A stretch of 64,000 bases of DNA from Streptomyces sp. NBC_00663 (GTDB lineage: Bacteria > Actinomycetota > Actinomycetes > Streptomycetales > Streptomycetaceae), in the NCBI RefSeq assembly GCF_036226885.1, contig NZ_CP109027.1, forward strand, positions 9,610,001 to 9,674,000, in the 5' to 3' direction. Below the pieces are notes generated by a model. The model was given only the letters and a program-made list of their open reading frames with translations, ran no database searches and was not told where the DNA came from. Below are positions 25,915-35,381 of this stretch, in pieces (position 1 is the stretch's first letter; every line of letters starts with the position of its first letter). The position numbers and the translations under genes were made by a program.

Positions 25915-25927
25915 TAAGTTCGCTAAG
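25915..25927. promoter_or_regulatory. Putative ROK operator, second copy, with nearby promoter-like sequence
   Basis: TAAGTTCGCTAAG matches the TAAGTNNNCTAAG core found before the ROK gene. It lies 63 bp upstream of the binding-protein start and 153 bp from the divergent beta-mannosidase. Around 26004-26032 an AT-rich stretch (TTGACTTAATTAG, then GTAAGC) looks like the beta-mannosidase promoter. Confidence 0.5.
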
Positions 25928-26079
25928 AAAGCGGTCAATACTGGTGACGTGATGTTGTGAGGCCTGCCCCAAAGGCCGACAAGTTCAGTGTTTTCCCTGG
26001 CCGTTGACTTAATTAGATTGACTACGTAAGCATGGTGATCGTCTCGAAGTCGTGCCGACGACCAACGAGGAGAGCACGG

Positions 26080-28530
26080 ATGATCAGGATGACGTTGCAC
26101 GACGACTGGAGCTTGCGGGCCGTGGGAGGGCAGGTGCCGGACGCCCTCGCGAATTGGAAGGTACCGGCTCAGGTGCCGGGAAGCACCCACCTCGATCTGC
26201 TGGCGGCAGGTCTCATCCCGGATCCCTACCTGGACCGCAACGAGGCGGCGCTGACCTGGATGCATCGCGTCGACTGGCAGTACACGACCACGTTCCGGGC
26301 CACCGGGCCGCGCCCCGGCGAGCGGACAGATCTCGTCTTCGAGGGCATCGACACGATCGCCACCGTCGAGCTGAACGGTGACGTGCTCGGGCACACCGCC
26401 AACATGCACCGCAGCTACCGGTTCGACGCCCGCGGGTCGCTGCGCGAGGGTGTCAACGAGTTGACGGTGTCGCTGCGATCAGCGCTCACCCACGCCGAAG
26501 AGGCGGAGGCCCAGCTCGGCTGGCGCCAGCGCGCCTATCCCCACCCGTACAACGCCCTCCGGAAGATGGCGTGTTCCTTCGGCTGGGACTGGGGACCGGA
26601 CCTGCAGACCGCCGGCATCTGGAAACCCGTACGGCTGGAGCGGTGGGAGGCCGGGCGCCTGGCCCAGGTGCGCCCGCTCGTCACCGTCGACCCCGACGGC
26701 ACCGGCCGCGTCGACGTACACACGGACATCGACAGCGCCGACGACCGCGCGTACACGGTGGCCGTCACAATCGGCGACGACCAGGTAAGGACAGCGGTCC
26801 AGCACACCAGCGCGCGTGCCACCCTCCTCGTGCCGGACGTGCGGCTGTGGTGGCCGCTCGGCTACGGCGACCAGCCGCTGTACGACCTCACCGTCACGCT
26901 CCTGGCCGACGGGCAGCCCGTCGACTCGGTCCGGCACCGGATCGGGTTCCGCACCGTCACCGTGGACACCGAGCCGGACGAGATCGGTACGCCGTTCACC
27001 TTCGTCGTCAACGGAAAACGGGTCTTCGCCAAGGGCGCCAACTGGATCCCGGACGACCACTTCCTCACCCGCGTCACCGCGCAGCGCACGGCACGCCGCA
27101 TCGACCAGGCCGTCGACGCGCACATGAACATGCTGCGGGTCTGGGGCGGCGGCATCTACGAGAGCGACGACTTCTACGACGCCTGCGACGAACGCGGTGT
27201 GCTGGTCTGGCAGGACTTCCCCTTCTCCTGCGCCTTCTACGCCGAGGAGGAACCCCTGCGCCACGAGGTCGAGGCGGAGGCCCGGGAGAACGTCACCCGG
27301 CTCCTGCCCCACCCCTCGCTCGTCCTGTGGAACGGCAACAACGAGAACCTGCCCGCCTACACCGACTGGAACTGGCGGGACAGCCTGAAGGGGCGCAGCT
27401 GGGGCCTCGGCTACTACACCGAGCTGCTGCCCGGGCTCGTCGCCGAACTGGACCCCACCCGCCCCTACGCACCCGGCAGCCCCTACAGTCCCGGCGACCT
27501 GCCGCCGAACGACGCCCATCACGGCACCCGCCACGAGTGGGACGTGTGGAACGCGGTCGACTACACCCACTACCGCGACCATGTGCCGCGGTTCTGCGCC
27601 GAGTTCGGCTTCCAGGGCCCGCCCACCTGGACCACTCTGCACCGCTGGATCCACGACGAGCCGATGACACCCGCCTCACCCGCGCTCCTGCTCCACCAGA
27701 AGGCCGAGGACGGCAACGGCAAGCTGCACCGCGGTCTGGAGCCCCACCTGCCGGTCCCCACCGACCTCGAACGCTGGCACTGGGCGACCCAGCTCAACCA
27801 GGCCCGCGCCGTCAGGTTCGGCCTCGAACACTTCCGCTCGTGGTGGCCACGCACCGCCGGGGCACTCGTCTGGCAGCTCAACGACTGCTGGCCCGCCATC
27901 TCCTGGTCCGCGGTGGACAGCGACGAACGACCCAAACCCCTCTACTACGCGATCAGGCAGGCGTTCACGCCGCGGCTGCTCACCGTGCAACCCCGCGAGG
28001 GCAGGACCACACTGGTCGCGGTGAACGACCACGACCAGCCGTGGACGGGAACCGTGCTCGCGACGCGGCAGACCTTCGCCGGTGAGGTGCTGGCCACCGC
28101 CGAATTGCCACTCGACGTGCCACCCAGGTCCACCGCCCAGCTGGACCTGGCCGACGACCTGCTCAAACCCGTCGACCCGCGCAGCGAAGTGCTGGTCGCA
28201 GCGGCAGGCGATGCCCGCGCCCATCACCTCTTCGGCGAGGACCGCGACCTCGACTACGACCCGGCGCCGTTCACCGCCCGCGTCCTGCCCGTGGACGAGG
28301 GCTACCGGATCGACGTACGAGCCACCTCCTACGTGCGCGATCTCGCCCTGCTGGCCGACAAGGTCGCGCCCGACGCGGTCGTGGACGACATGCTCGTCTC
28401 CTTGCCTGCGGGAGAGTCCCGGAGTTTCCTCGTACGCACCTCGACGAACCTCCACGAGCCGTCCGCGTTCCTGGGCCCGGATGTGCTGTGCTGCGCCAAC
28501 CTCGTGGCCCGGGCCGCCGAGGACCTCTGA
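26080..28530 (+). CDS. GH2 beta-mannosidase
   Basis: 816 residues from the ATG at 26080 with GAGGAG 7 nt upstream. It has the GH2 plan of sugar-binding jelly-roll, immunoglobulin-like domain, TIM barrel and C-terminal beta domains. Diagnostic stretches: KMACSFGWDWGPDL, NGKRVFAKGANWIPDDHF, RVWGGGIYESDDFYDACDE, WQDFPFSCAFY. The acid/base Glu is in WNGNNEN (residue 422) and the nucleophile Glu in CAEFGFQ (508). No signal peptide, so it acts in the cytoplasm on imported manno-oligosaccharides, releasing mannose from non-reducing ends. Divergent from the importer operon and probably under the ROK repressor. Confidence 0.94.
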   Translation: MIRMTLHDDWSLRAVGGQVPDALANWKVPAQVPGSTHLDLLAAGLIPDPYLDRNEAALTWMHRVDWQYTTTFRATGPRPGERTDLVFEGIDTIATVELNGDVLGHTANMHRSYRFDARGSLREGVNELTVSLRSALTHAEEAEAQLGWRQRAYPHPYNALRKMACSFGWDWGPDLQTAGIWKPVRLERWEAGRLAQVRPLVTVDPDGTGRVDVHTDIDSADDRAYTVAVTIGDDQVRTAVQHTSARATLLVPDVRLWWPLGYGDQPLYDLTVTLLADGQPVDSVRHRIGFRTVTVDTEPDEIGTPFTFVVNGKRVFAKGANWIPDDHFLTRVTAQRTARRIDQAVDAHMNMLRVWGGGIYESDDFYDACDERGVLVWQDFPFSCAFYAEEEPLRHEVEAEARENVTRLLPHPSLVLWNGNNENLPAYTDWNWRDSLKGRSWGLGYYTELLPGLVAELDPTRPYAPGSPYSPGDLPPNDAHHGTRHEWDVWNAVDYTHYRDHVPRFCAEFGFQGPPTWTTLHRWIHDEPMTPASPALLLHQKAEDGNGKLHRGLEPHLPVPTDLERWHWATQLNQARAVRFGLEHFRSWWPRTAGALVWQLNDCWPAISWSAVDSDERPKPLYYAIRQAFTPRLLTVQPREGRTTLVAVNDHDQPWTGTVLATRQTFAGEVLATAELPLDVPPRSTAQLDLADDLLKPVDPRSEVLVAAAGDARAHHLFGEDRDLDYDPAPFTARVLPVDEGYRIDVRATSYVRDLALLADKVAPDAVVDDMLVSLPAGESRSFLVRTSTNLHEPSAFLGPDVLCCANLVARAAEDL

Positions 28531-28543
28531 AACGAGCGGCGAA

Positions 28544-28577
28544 GATCGCCGGCATCCGGTGACAGACCCCGGCGATC
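28544..28577 (+). terminator. Hairpin terminator after beta-mannosidase
   Basis: The 9-bp arms GATCGCCGG and CCGGCGATC are separated by 16 nt, 14 bp after the stop and in front of the convergent MFS gene. Confidence 0.6.
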
Positions 28578-28662
28578 ACCATTCCGGTTCCGTCAGGAGG
28601 TCGTGCCCGTCGAGTGTGTCAATTCAACGGCCCTGCATTGTCGGTGCCATGGCGTGGGCCGG

Positions 28663-29961
28663 TCACTTCGACGAGGCGCGAGCTGTCGCCGACTTGCTGA
28701 ACGCTGGGGGCGCTTGGCGGCGGGAGGCGACGACGACCAGGCCGCCGATGACGGCCATGCCCGTCAGGACTACGGCGAACACGGTCGCGCCGTTGGTCAG
28801 CCCGATGGCGTCGCTGAGGTAGCCGGCCGAGACCGGCAGCACGCCGGCGGGTACGTAGCCGCCGACGTTGAGCGCCGCGTTGGCCTCGGCGAGCCGCTGC
28901 GCCGGGACGCTGTGGTTGAGCAGGGAGAGCCCGCCGAGCTGCCCCATGCCCTGGCCGGCCCCGGCCAGCAGCGCGGAGGCGGTCAGTACGGCGACCGACG
29001 AGGTGTGTACGGCGGTGGCGAGCGCGATCATGCTGAGTGTGGTGCTGATCGCGCCGGCCGTCAGGATGGTGCGCCGGGGCAGCTTCTGCACCGCGAACTG
29101 CACCCCGGTGGCGGCCAGGAACATCGCGAACGCCATGGCGCCGGCGACGATCCGGCTGGTGGTGCCGAGCAGGCCGGACAGGAGCGAGGGGCCGAGCGAG
29201 AGCACGAACGACGTCGCGGTGATGCCGGGCGCGAACACGGCGATGCCGAGGGTGAGTTGCAGTCCGTTGCCGTGCGGGACGCCGGGGATGCGGATCCAGG
29301 CGCCCTTGGCGGGTGTGGCGGGCCGGCGTACGGGCATGCGCAGCACGGCGAGGACCGCCGTGGCGAGCAGTGCCGTCTCCACCACGAAGACGGTGACGGT
29401 GGGGGAGGGCAGGGTCTCGGACAGGACGCCTGCAAGGAGCGGGCCGAGGCCGGCCCCGAAGACCATGGCGCAGGAGGCGAGCAGGGCCGCGAGCCGCTTG
29501 CGGTGCTGGCCGGCCACATCCGTCACGGCGGCCATGCCTGCGGAGACGACCGCGCCGACCGCGATGCCGGTGAACAGCCGGGCCACGATCAGGGCGGCCA
29601 CCGTGGACGCGGTCGCGAAGACGAGGCAGGCGGCCAGCGCGAGCCCGAGGGCGGGCAGCAGGACCGCCTTGCGGCCGAGCCGGTCGGAGACGACACCGGA
29701 GACGAGCAGCGAGCCGAGCAGTCCGACGATGTAGAAGGCGAAGATCACGGTCAGGGTGCCCTTGGAGAACCCGATCTCGTGCTGCCACACCACGTACAAG
29801 GGCGTTGCCGCGTTGGACAGGACGAAGACCGCCGTCACCGGCCAGGCGGCCAGCCATACCCACCGGGTGGGGGCAGGGGAGGCGGCGGACCTGGACGGCT
29901 CCTTCTCCGCAGCTTGCCGCTCGGCCACCACCTTCACGGGCGCGGTTCGACTCTCCGACAT
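28663..29961 (-). CDS. MFS transporter (drug/metabolite exporter type)
   Basis: 432 residues, start ATG at 29961 with GGAGGAG upstream. About 12 membrane helices with the MFS A-motif GVVSDRLGRKAVLLP after helix 2. Hydrophobic segments begin WLAAWPVTAVFVLSNAATPL. The divergent ArsR-type regulator and shared operators suggest an efflux pump induced by its substrate; no substrate is evident. Confidence 0.88.
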   Translation of the reverse strand: MSESRTAPVKVVAERQAAEKEPSRSAASPAPTRWVWLAAWPVTAVFVLSNAATPLYVVWQHEIGFSKGTLTVIFAFYIVGLLGSLLVSGVVSDRLGRKAVLLPALGLALAACLVFATASTVAALIVARLFTGIAVGAVVSAGMAAVTDVAGQHRKRLAALLASCAMVFGAGLGPLLAGVLSETLPSPTVTVFVVETALLATAVLAVLRMPVRRPATPAKGAWIRIPGVPHGNGLQLTLGIAVFAPGITATSFVLSLGPSLLSGLLGTTSRIVAGAMAFAMFLAATGVQFAVQKLPRRTILTAGAISTTLSMIALATAVHTSSVAVLTASALLAGAGQGMGQLGGLSLLNHSVPAQRLAEANAALNVGGYVPAGVLPVSAGYLSDAIGLTNGATVFAVVLTGMAVIGGLVVVASRRQAPPAFSKSATARASSK

Positions 29962-29983
29962 GACAGGCTCCTCCTGCTAGCTC

Positions 29984-30030
29984 AGTACGAGTTTTCTCGA
30001 ACATAGCATGCAGTACGATTGGAGTCGTAC
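29984..30030. promoter_or_regulatory. Two palindromic operators between MFS and ArsR genes
   Basis: Site 1 is CGAGTTTTCTCG (29988-29999). Site 2 is GTACGA-TTGGAG-TCGTAC (30013-30030), a perfect 6+6 inverted repeat. Both begin with AGTACGA. They lie in the divergent 97-bp spacer, 29 bp before the ArsR start. Confidence 0.65.
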
Positions 30031-30058
30031 AAAGGATTCGGGTCAGGAGGAGTCACCC

Positions 30059-30451
30059 ATGCCGTCCACGGCACCTCCGGCGTCCGCAGGAGCGCCAGCC
30101 TTCAAACTGCTGCCCGCGCCCGCGGACCTGCCCGAGCCCCTGCCCGAGCCCGCGCCGCAGGAGCTGCGCCTGGAGACCGTGCTGGGCGCCCTGAGCGACC
30201 CGCTGCGACTGCGCATCGTGCAGAAACTCCTGCTGGAATCCGAGCAGTTCGACCACACCTGCGGGTGGTTCGGCTTCGACCGTCCCAAGTCCTCGCTGAC
30301 CCATCACTTCAAGGCCCTGCGCGAGGCGGGCATCACCCGGCAGCGCCAGTACGGCCTGGAGCGTCGCAGCCACGTCCGTGTCGATGACCTCAACGCGCGC
30401 TTCCCCGGCCTGCTGGACCTCGTCGCGGCCTGGACGCCCGGCAAGAACTGA
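30059..30451 (+). CDS. ArsR-like winged-helix transcriptional regulator
   Basis: 130 residues from the ATG at 30059 (AGGAGGAG upstream); an ATG at 30008 is in frame but lies before the operator. A proline-rich N-terminal 40 residues precede an ArsR-type winged helix (VLGALSDPLRLRIVQKLLL, then FDRPKSSLTHHFKALREAG). No cysteine metal site of the ArsR/SmtB kind is seen, so it likely senses an organic compound. It probably represses itself and the divergent MFS pump. Confidence 0.88.
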   Translation: MPSTAPPASAGAPAFKLLPAPADLPEPLPEPAPQELRLETVLGALSDPLRLRIVQKLLLESEQFDHTCGWFGFDRPKSSLTHHFKALREAGITRQRQYGLERRSHVRVDDLNARFPGLLDLVAAWTPGKN

Positions 30452-30613
30452 CACGGCTCACGCCGTCACCGTCGCCCGGCCCGCCCCGCTGAACGACCGC
30501 CACAGCCGCACGTCCCGCGGCACCGTGCTGGTGCGGATGCCGTACACCGCCGTCCTGTTGGTGTGAACGGGGGTACTCCGTCGACATCACCCGGATCGTC
30601 AGCGGCGTTCTGC

Positions 30614-31240
30614 TCAAACTCGCCGGGTCCTCGCCGTGACCAACACGAGGGCCAAAGGCAGGGCCAGGATGAGATGACGGGCTGTCAGGTGTGCTCGGAG
30701 GGAGTACTTGCCGACGTGCCTCATCCGGTGCGGGTGATGGTGGTGGTGTTCGCTGGAGCAGACTCGGTGGATGCCGCGTTCGGCCGCGTCGGCGACATCG
30801 GCGAGGTGGTCGCCGGCGAGGTTGGCCAGCTCGTCAAGTACTCCGATCAGGGAGGTGGTGTCGTGGCTGCCCGGCTTGAGGTGGAAGGACAGCCGCGGGC
30901 CGCGTTCGCGGTCGGCGGCGTGGTAGCCCAGTGCGGCGGCCATCCCGGCTCGTTTCCAGTTCAGCCGGTGCGGCAACAGCGGAGTGCGACCGCGGGGCGC
31001 GTAGGTCCGACGAACCTGGGGCAGCAGGGACACGCCCGATTCGTCGAAGAACACGTTTCTTCACCGCCCCCCTTTTGATGCGCGGCCATGCCCAGCCGCC
31101 CCGGTCAGCAGCCGCCATACCGAGGCCCGGGCCAGCTTCACCGCCCGCAGGCGACGGGCCTCGGCCAACTGGGGCCGCGTTAACGGCAGAACAGAGACAT
31201 CGGCAACAACGGCCTGCGACTCGGAAGACACACCAACAGC
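30614..31240 (-). pseudogene. IS630-family transposase relic, frameshifted and internally deleted
   Basis: On the - strand, fragments in different frames read LARASVWRLLTG, then GWAWPRIKRG, then FFDESGVSLLPQVRRTYAPR and NWKRAGMAAALGYHA, as in the IS630 DDE domain. After LIGVLDEL the frame jumps to ANLAGDHLADVADAAERGI. That segment belongs near the C-terminus, so the part with the last catalytic residues is missing. The element cannot be active. It lies just beyond the 3' end of the TIR gene. Confidence 0.7.
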
Positions 31241-31272
31241 CGCACACCGCTGAAGCTCCTGCACCCACAGAA

Positions 31273-34200
31273 CTAATGAAAACCTCTGTTGTCGCCCGGG
31301 GGTCTGCAACTGGTTGGGTAGCGCTGGTCGGGGGCGACGGCTCGCCACTCCTCGGGGCTGATCCAGCGGTCTGCCAGATCGCAGAGGGAGCTTTGCCACT
31401 GGTCCGCGTCGTTGACGATGCGGACGATCGTCCCGCGCCCCGGGGCGACGACTTCCGTACCGTTCGGAGCCGTGTGCAGTTGCCCCTCGGCGCCCGCCAG
31501 CTCGGCGAGCACGGGACCGGGTTCCGCTTGCCGTCCCAGCTCCCAACGGCGCACCACCACAGTGGATTCGGCGGTCTCCCCGACGACCATCAGGGCCCGC
31601 CCGTCAGGGGTGAACACCGCGTCCCGGACCACTTCCCCGTCACCGGCGGAGAGGTTCAGCTGACCGCCCACCTGCCGCTTCGCGGCGACGTCCCACACGG
31701 TCACGCTCGCCCCCGTCGCGTCGCCTGTCATGACGATGCGCTGTCCGTCGGGGGAGAACGCGACGCGTGAGCCCGCCTCCTGAATGCGATAGAGCAGCCG
31801 ACCGGTATGTGCGTTCCACAGCGACACGATGCTCTGCCGGTCGGCGGTGGCGATCGTCTGTCCGTCGGGGGACAGGACGGCCGCGTCGAGGAAGTTCGCC
31901 GTACGTTCGTCGCCGTAGGTGCGGACCTGACGGCGCTCGGCCACGTCCCACTCGCGTACCACGCCCATCTGGGACTCGCCCAGATAAAGCCTTTGCCCGT
32001 CGGGGGAGAACGCCATGCCCACCACGTACGCGCGAGGATCAGGCGGGGAGGAGCTGAGAAGCGTGCCGGTGCGTCGAGTGGCATCCGCGGTGAACAGCCC
32101 AACCTGGACGCGGTACCCGTCCCTGTCGTTGCCGAACAGTTCGCCCACCGCCAAGGTGTGGCCGTCATGGCGGTAGGCGACGCTCACGCCGACACCCATC
32201 AGCCGGTGCTCCGCCCGTTTGCGTCCCGTGCGGACGTCGTACAGGGCGAGACGCGCGTCCTCGTAGGCCACGGCGAGGGTGTGCCCGTCCGGGCTGAGCG
32301 CGCTGCCGTACATCGTGGGAGTGCCGACACCCGGCGCGTCGACCTGGGACACCAGCCGTCCCCAGCCGTCCAGGCGCCAGGCCCACAGACCCTCTTCGGT
32401 GTCCGTGACGGCGGCGTGACCGTCGGGGCTGAAGCGGACCGGGTCGTGGATCGTGTCGAACGAGGACAGTGACATGCCGTACACCGGGTCGGCCTCGACC
32501 AAACCGGCCAGGAGTTCCTCACCGTCGTCGCCGAAGATCTGCGTGGGGAGTCCACGCTGCTCCATCTCCTGGTTGGTCACGCGACCCAGCCTGCGGTGGC
32601 GCCTCAGGTCCCACACCTCGTACACCGTGCCCGTTGAGATGACGGAGAACAGCATGAGCCGGGTGCCGTCCGGCGAAATCGCGTTGACCCCCCAGACCTC
32701 GGTGTCCGAGCCGTCGCCCAGGTCCGGCAGGGTCCAAGAGGCGTCGGAGCCGCTGGCATCCACTACCTGGACATCCGTCAGGCTCTTGTCCGGCCAGTGC
32801 TCCACGACGGGGCGGTCGTCGTAGGTCCAGCCCTGCAACAACGGTCGGCGCGGAAAGGGCTGTTGGGTGCCGTCCGCGACCGCCATCAGCACCCCGGTCC
32901 CGCTGAGCTCGCCCGAGCACCAGACATACCGGCCGTGCGGGCTGAGTGAGGGCGAGAGGCAGGAAGCCGAACGGAGCGGGGTGCCGCCGCCGTCCACGCG
33001 GGCCACGACCGTGCCGGCGCCGTCGGCCGTCGAGGCGATGGCACGCTTGCCGTCGGGAGTGAGGGCACCGGACGGCGGAACGCCACCGCTTCCCTCGATC
33101 ACCTTGAGGATCCGCCCGGACCGGGTGTCGACCACCCTCGCCCCACCGTCGTCGAAGACGACGATCCGTGAACCGTCCGTGCTCAACGCACGGCTCGCGT
33201 CGCGGGGCATGACACCGTTCACGGTCCGTCGCACGGTCCAGCGCGGCACATTCCATATCCGGGTGCGGCCCTCGATCGTCACCGCGAAGACCGAGCTGTC
33301 GGCGCTGAAACCCTGTTGATCGGAGGTGCCTTCCGGGCTCAGCCTCGGTCCCGCGTGCTGGAATCGCTGCAATTGCTCTTGCAGAGCCGCGCGTGCCTCA
33401 ACGGTGTCTGCCTCGCCGTACGCGGCCGCGGCGAGCCGGGCGGCTGCGGCCATGCCAGGGTAGGGGCGGGAGTCGGCGGCCTGTGCCAGCGTCCGGGAGA
33501 GTTCCTCGCGGTTCTGCCGCGCCCGGTCCTCCTGCGTGACCGCCACGAGGGATGCCACAGCCGTCAGGGCGCAGACCGCGGCCACTGCCGCGAGCACTCC
33601 ACCGCGTCGGCGTCGCCGCAGGGCCAGGCGGCTGGCCTTGACGTACGCGACCTGGTCCGAGTTCGGTTCAGCGTGGAAGTCCGTGGCGGTCGGACGGTGC
33701 GCCAACCAGGCTTCAGCGGACACGAGTTCGTGCCTACGCAGCAGCCAGCCGGGAGCATGCTGATGCTGTTGCCAAGCGTGCGCCTGCTCGCCGAGCCGGG
33801 TGTGTTGCGCGACCCACGCGTACTCGTCCCCTACGAACGCCACCGTCTCCCGTACGGCGGATTCGAACTCCTCTGGTCCGCGCATCGACAGCAGCTGGAA
33901 CTCGGTGAGCTCGCGCCAGTCGGCCGACGCCATGGCGGCGGGCGCATCAATGGTGGCGTCGATGACCACCGGCAGCACTCGTTTGCCCTGTTCCAAGGCC
34001 TGCCTGCACTCGTCCCAACAGTACGGAGAGGCCAAGGAGGCGGGCGAGATCAGCGCGACCAGCGCGTCGCTGCTCCGGATCGCCCTGGCCAGTTCCTCCC
34101 GCCACTCGCGGGACGGCTTGATGCCCTCCCAGTCCACCCACACGTCCTGCCCGGCACCCTTCAGCGCGTCTACGTAGGGCCGGGCGATCGCCCCGTCGGC

Positions 34201-34974
34201 GCGCGCGTAACTGAGGAACACCCGAGCCGCAGGCCGGGCGCCGACCGCCGTGGAGGCAGTACGGTCCCGGGGTGCCCCGCGTAGCGCGGCGGCGACGCCA
34301 CCGGCCAGCAAGCCGGCGCCTGCGACGAGAAGCGGCCAGTACCACTGGGCCACGGATGGTCCGAAGACCGTGCTCTGGAGCTGCCGGTCCGCCTCTCGCA
34401 GCATGCGCAGGAAACGCTCGTAGTGTGTGGGTAAGTCCTGACTGCCGTACGCGACCGGAAGAACGCCCTGTCTCAGAGCCCAGGCGAGGACGCCCAGCAG
34501 CAGTGCGGAGCCCAGGGCCCAGCGGGTCACGGACGGAGCGGGTGCCACACGGGGCGGGTCACCGGGCCGTGGGGGCGCGGTGTGCCGCCAGATGATGCCG
34601 GACGCGGCGGTCATCAGCCCCAGACAGACGATCAGCAGGATCACCGCCAGAGAGGCCAGGACCGTACTGAGGAGAGGCCATGTGGCCCACAGCAGCAGTC
34701 CGCCCAGCGCGCCGTGAGCGACGACGACGGCCACGCTCCGTGGAGCGAGGCAGCGTCTCGGCGACCAGGTCATGCGCAGTCCCGGGGTCTTGCGATGCCG
34801 CACCCCGTAACCGAGGAGTTCCGGCAACGGACCGAAGACCAACAACGCCGGCAGCACGCCCGCGAGGGCTCCGTACGGCCCGAGCAGGGGCAGGCACACC
34901 AACCAGCCGACGAGGACGGACCCAGCCCACACGTCTTGCTCCCCCAAGATCTGACGGGCTGCCACATAGACCAT
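31273..34974 (-). CDS. Membrane protein with TIR domain and WD40-like beta-propeller repeats
   Basis: 1233 residues. Hydrophobic helices lie at about 16-55, 80-128, 152-172 and 211-232. A TIR domain spans about 250-385: RVFLSYARADGAIARPYV, then DALVALISPASLASPYCWDE. Glu322 is in the position of the catalytic glutamate of NAD-cleaving TIR domains. A basic patch (RRRRRGG) and a further helix (about 459-480) come next, then a long C-terminal region (about 540-1210) of WD40/PD40-like units with repeated FSPDGQ, LSPDG and TPDG turns. The plan, sensor propeller plus TIR effector, recalls bacterial immune-type proteins, but no NTPase module is present. The start follows from the first hydrophobic segment. 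No partner gene is evident. Confidence 0.85.
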   Translation of the reverse strand: MVYVAARQILGEQDVWAGSVLVGWLVCLPLLGPYGALAGVLPALLVFGPLPELLGYGVRHRKTPGLRMTWSPRRCLAPRSVAVVVAHGALGGLLLWATWPLLSTVLASLAVILLIVCLGLMTAASGIIWRHTAPPRPGDPPRVAPAPSVTRWALGSALLLGVLAWALRQGVLPVAYGSQDLPTHYERFLRMLREADRQLQSTVFGPSVAQWYWPLLVAGAGLLAGGVAAALRGAPRDRTASTAVGARPAARVFLSYARADGAIARPYVDALKGAGQDVWVDWEGIKPSREWREELARAIRSSDALVALISPASLASPYCWDECRQALEQGKRVLPVVIDATIDAPAAMASADWRELTEFQLLSMRGPEEFESAVRETVAFVGDEYAWVAQHTRLGEQAHAWQQHQHAPGWLLRRHELVSAEAWLAHRPTATDFHAEPNSDQVAYVKASRLALRRRRRGGVLAAVAAVCALTAVASLVAVTQEDRARQNREELSRTLAQAADSRPYPGMAAAARLAAAAYGEADTVEARAALQEQLQRFQHAGPRLSPEGTSDQQGFSADSSVFAVTIEGRTRIWNVPRWTVRRTVNGVMPRDASRALSTDGSRIVVFDDGGARVVDTRSGRILKVIEGSGGVPPSGALTPDGKRAIASTADGAGTVVARVDGGGTPLRSASCLSPSLSPHGRYVWCSGELSGTGVLMAVADGTQQPFPRRPLLQGWTYDDRPVVEHWPDKSLTDVQVVDASGSDASWTLPDLGDGSDTEVWGVNAISPDGTRLMLFSVISTGTVYEVWDLRRHRRLGRVTNQEMEQRGLPTQIFGDDGEELLAGLVEADPVYGMSLSSFDTIHDPVRFSPDGHAAVTDTEEGLWAWRLDGWGRLVSQVDAPGVGTPTMYGSALSPDGHTLAVAYEDARLALYDVRTGRKRAEHRLMGVGVSVAYRHDGHTLAVGELFGNDRDGYRVQVGLFTADATRRTGTLLSSSPPDPRAYVVGMAFSPDGQRLYLGESQMGVVREWDVAERRQVRTYGDERTANFLDAAVLSPDGQTIATADRQSIVSLWNAHTGRLLYRIQEAGSRVAFSPDGQRIVMTGDATGASVTVWDVAAKRQVGGQLNLSAGDGEVVRDAVFTPDGRALMVVGETAESTVVVRRWELGRQAEPGPVLAELAGAEGQLHTAPNGTEVVAPGRGTIVRIVNDADQWQSSLCDLADRWISPEEWRAVAPDQRYPTSCRPPGDNRGFH

Positions 34975-35381
34975 CCGGCAGCCCGTGCTCTCCGCTCGCT
35001 CGATGCTAGGGCGCCGGGCGTGACCGGTTCAGCATGTTGGCCCTTTCGCGTGGGCTGATCGGGCCGATCGGCTCCAGACCGGGCGCTGCACGCCGCGGCC
35101 CGACGAAACACACGTCACCGAACCTCGTTCCTCCTGTCTCACAGGTGTAAATGGGCTGGTGGGCAGGGACGTGACAGGGCAGGGCCCTTCGTCGTTGGTG
35201 TGGTGGTCTCACTCATCACACCGGCGACCGATGGCCCTGTGGTTTCGGGGAGGCCCTGCGCCTGAAGAGGCATACGAGGGGAGCTGAGTGAGCCAGCCGT
35301 CCGGTGCCTGGTGCATCAGGCGTCCAACTGCTGACAGCCGCCGGTGTGGGAATGCTCCAGTCTCGTAATTGAGGGGGGAGC
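34975..35381. other. Non-coding stretch upstream of the TIR gene with a long imperfect inverted repeat
   Basis: I see no gene here. At 35180-35202 and 35217-35239 are 23-bp arms (CAGGGCCCTTCG... and ...CGATGGCCCTG) matching at 18 positions around a 14-nt loop. It may be a terminator-like hairpin, or the end of a decayed mobile element. Confidence 0.45.

Noticed and set aside
30750-30780. A run of five histidines in the IS630 relic as a metal site or tag
   Set aside because: It lies in a frameshifted tail of a dead transposase and reflects GTG repeats on the other strand.
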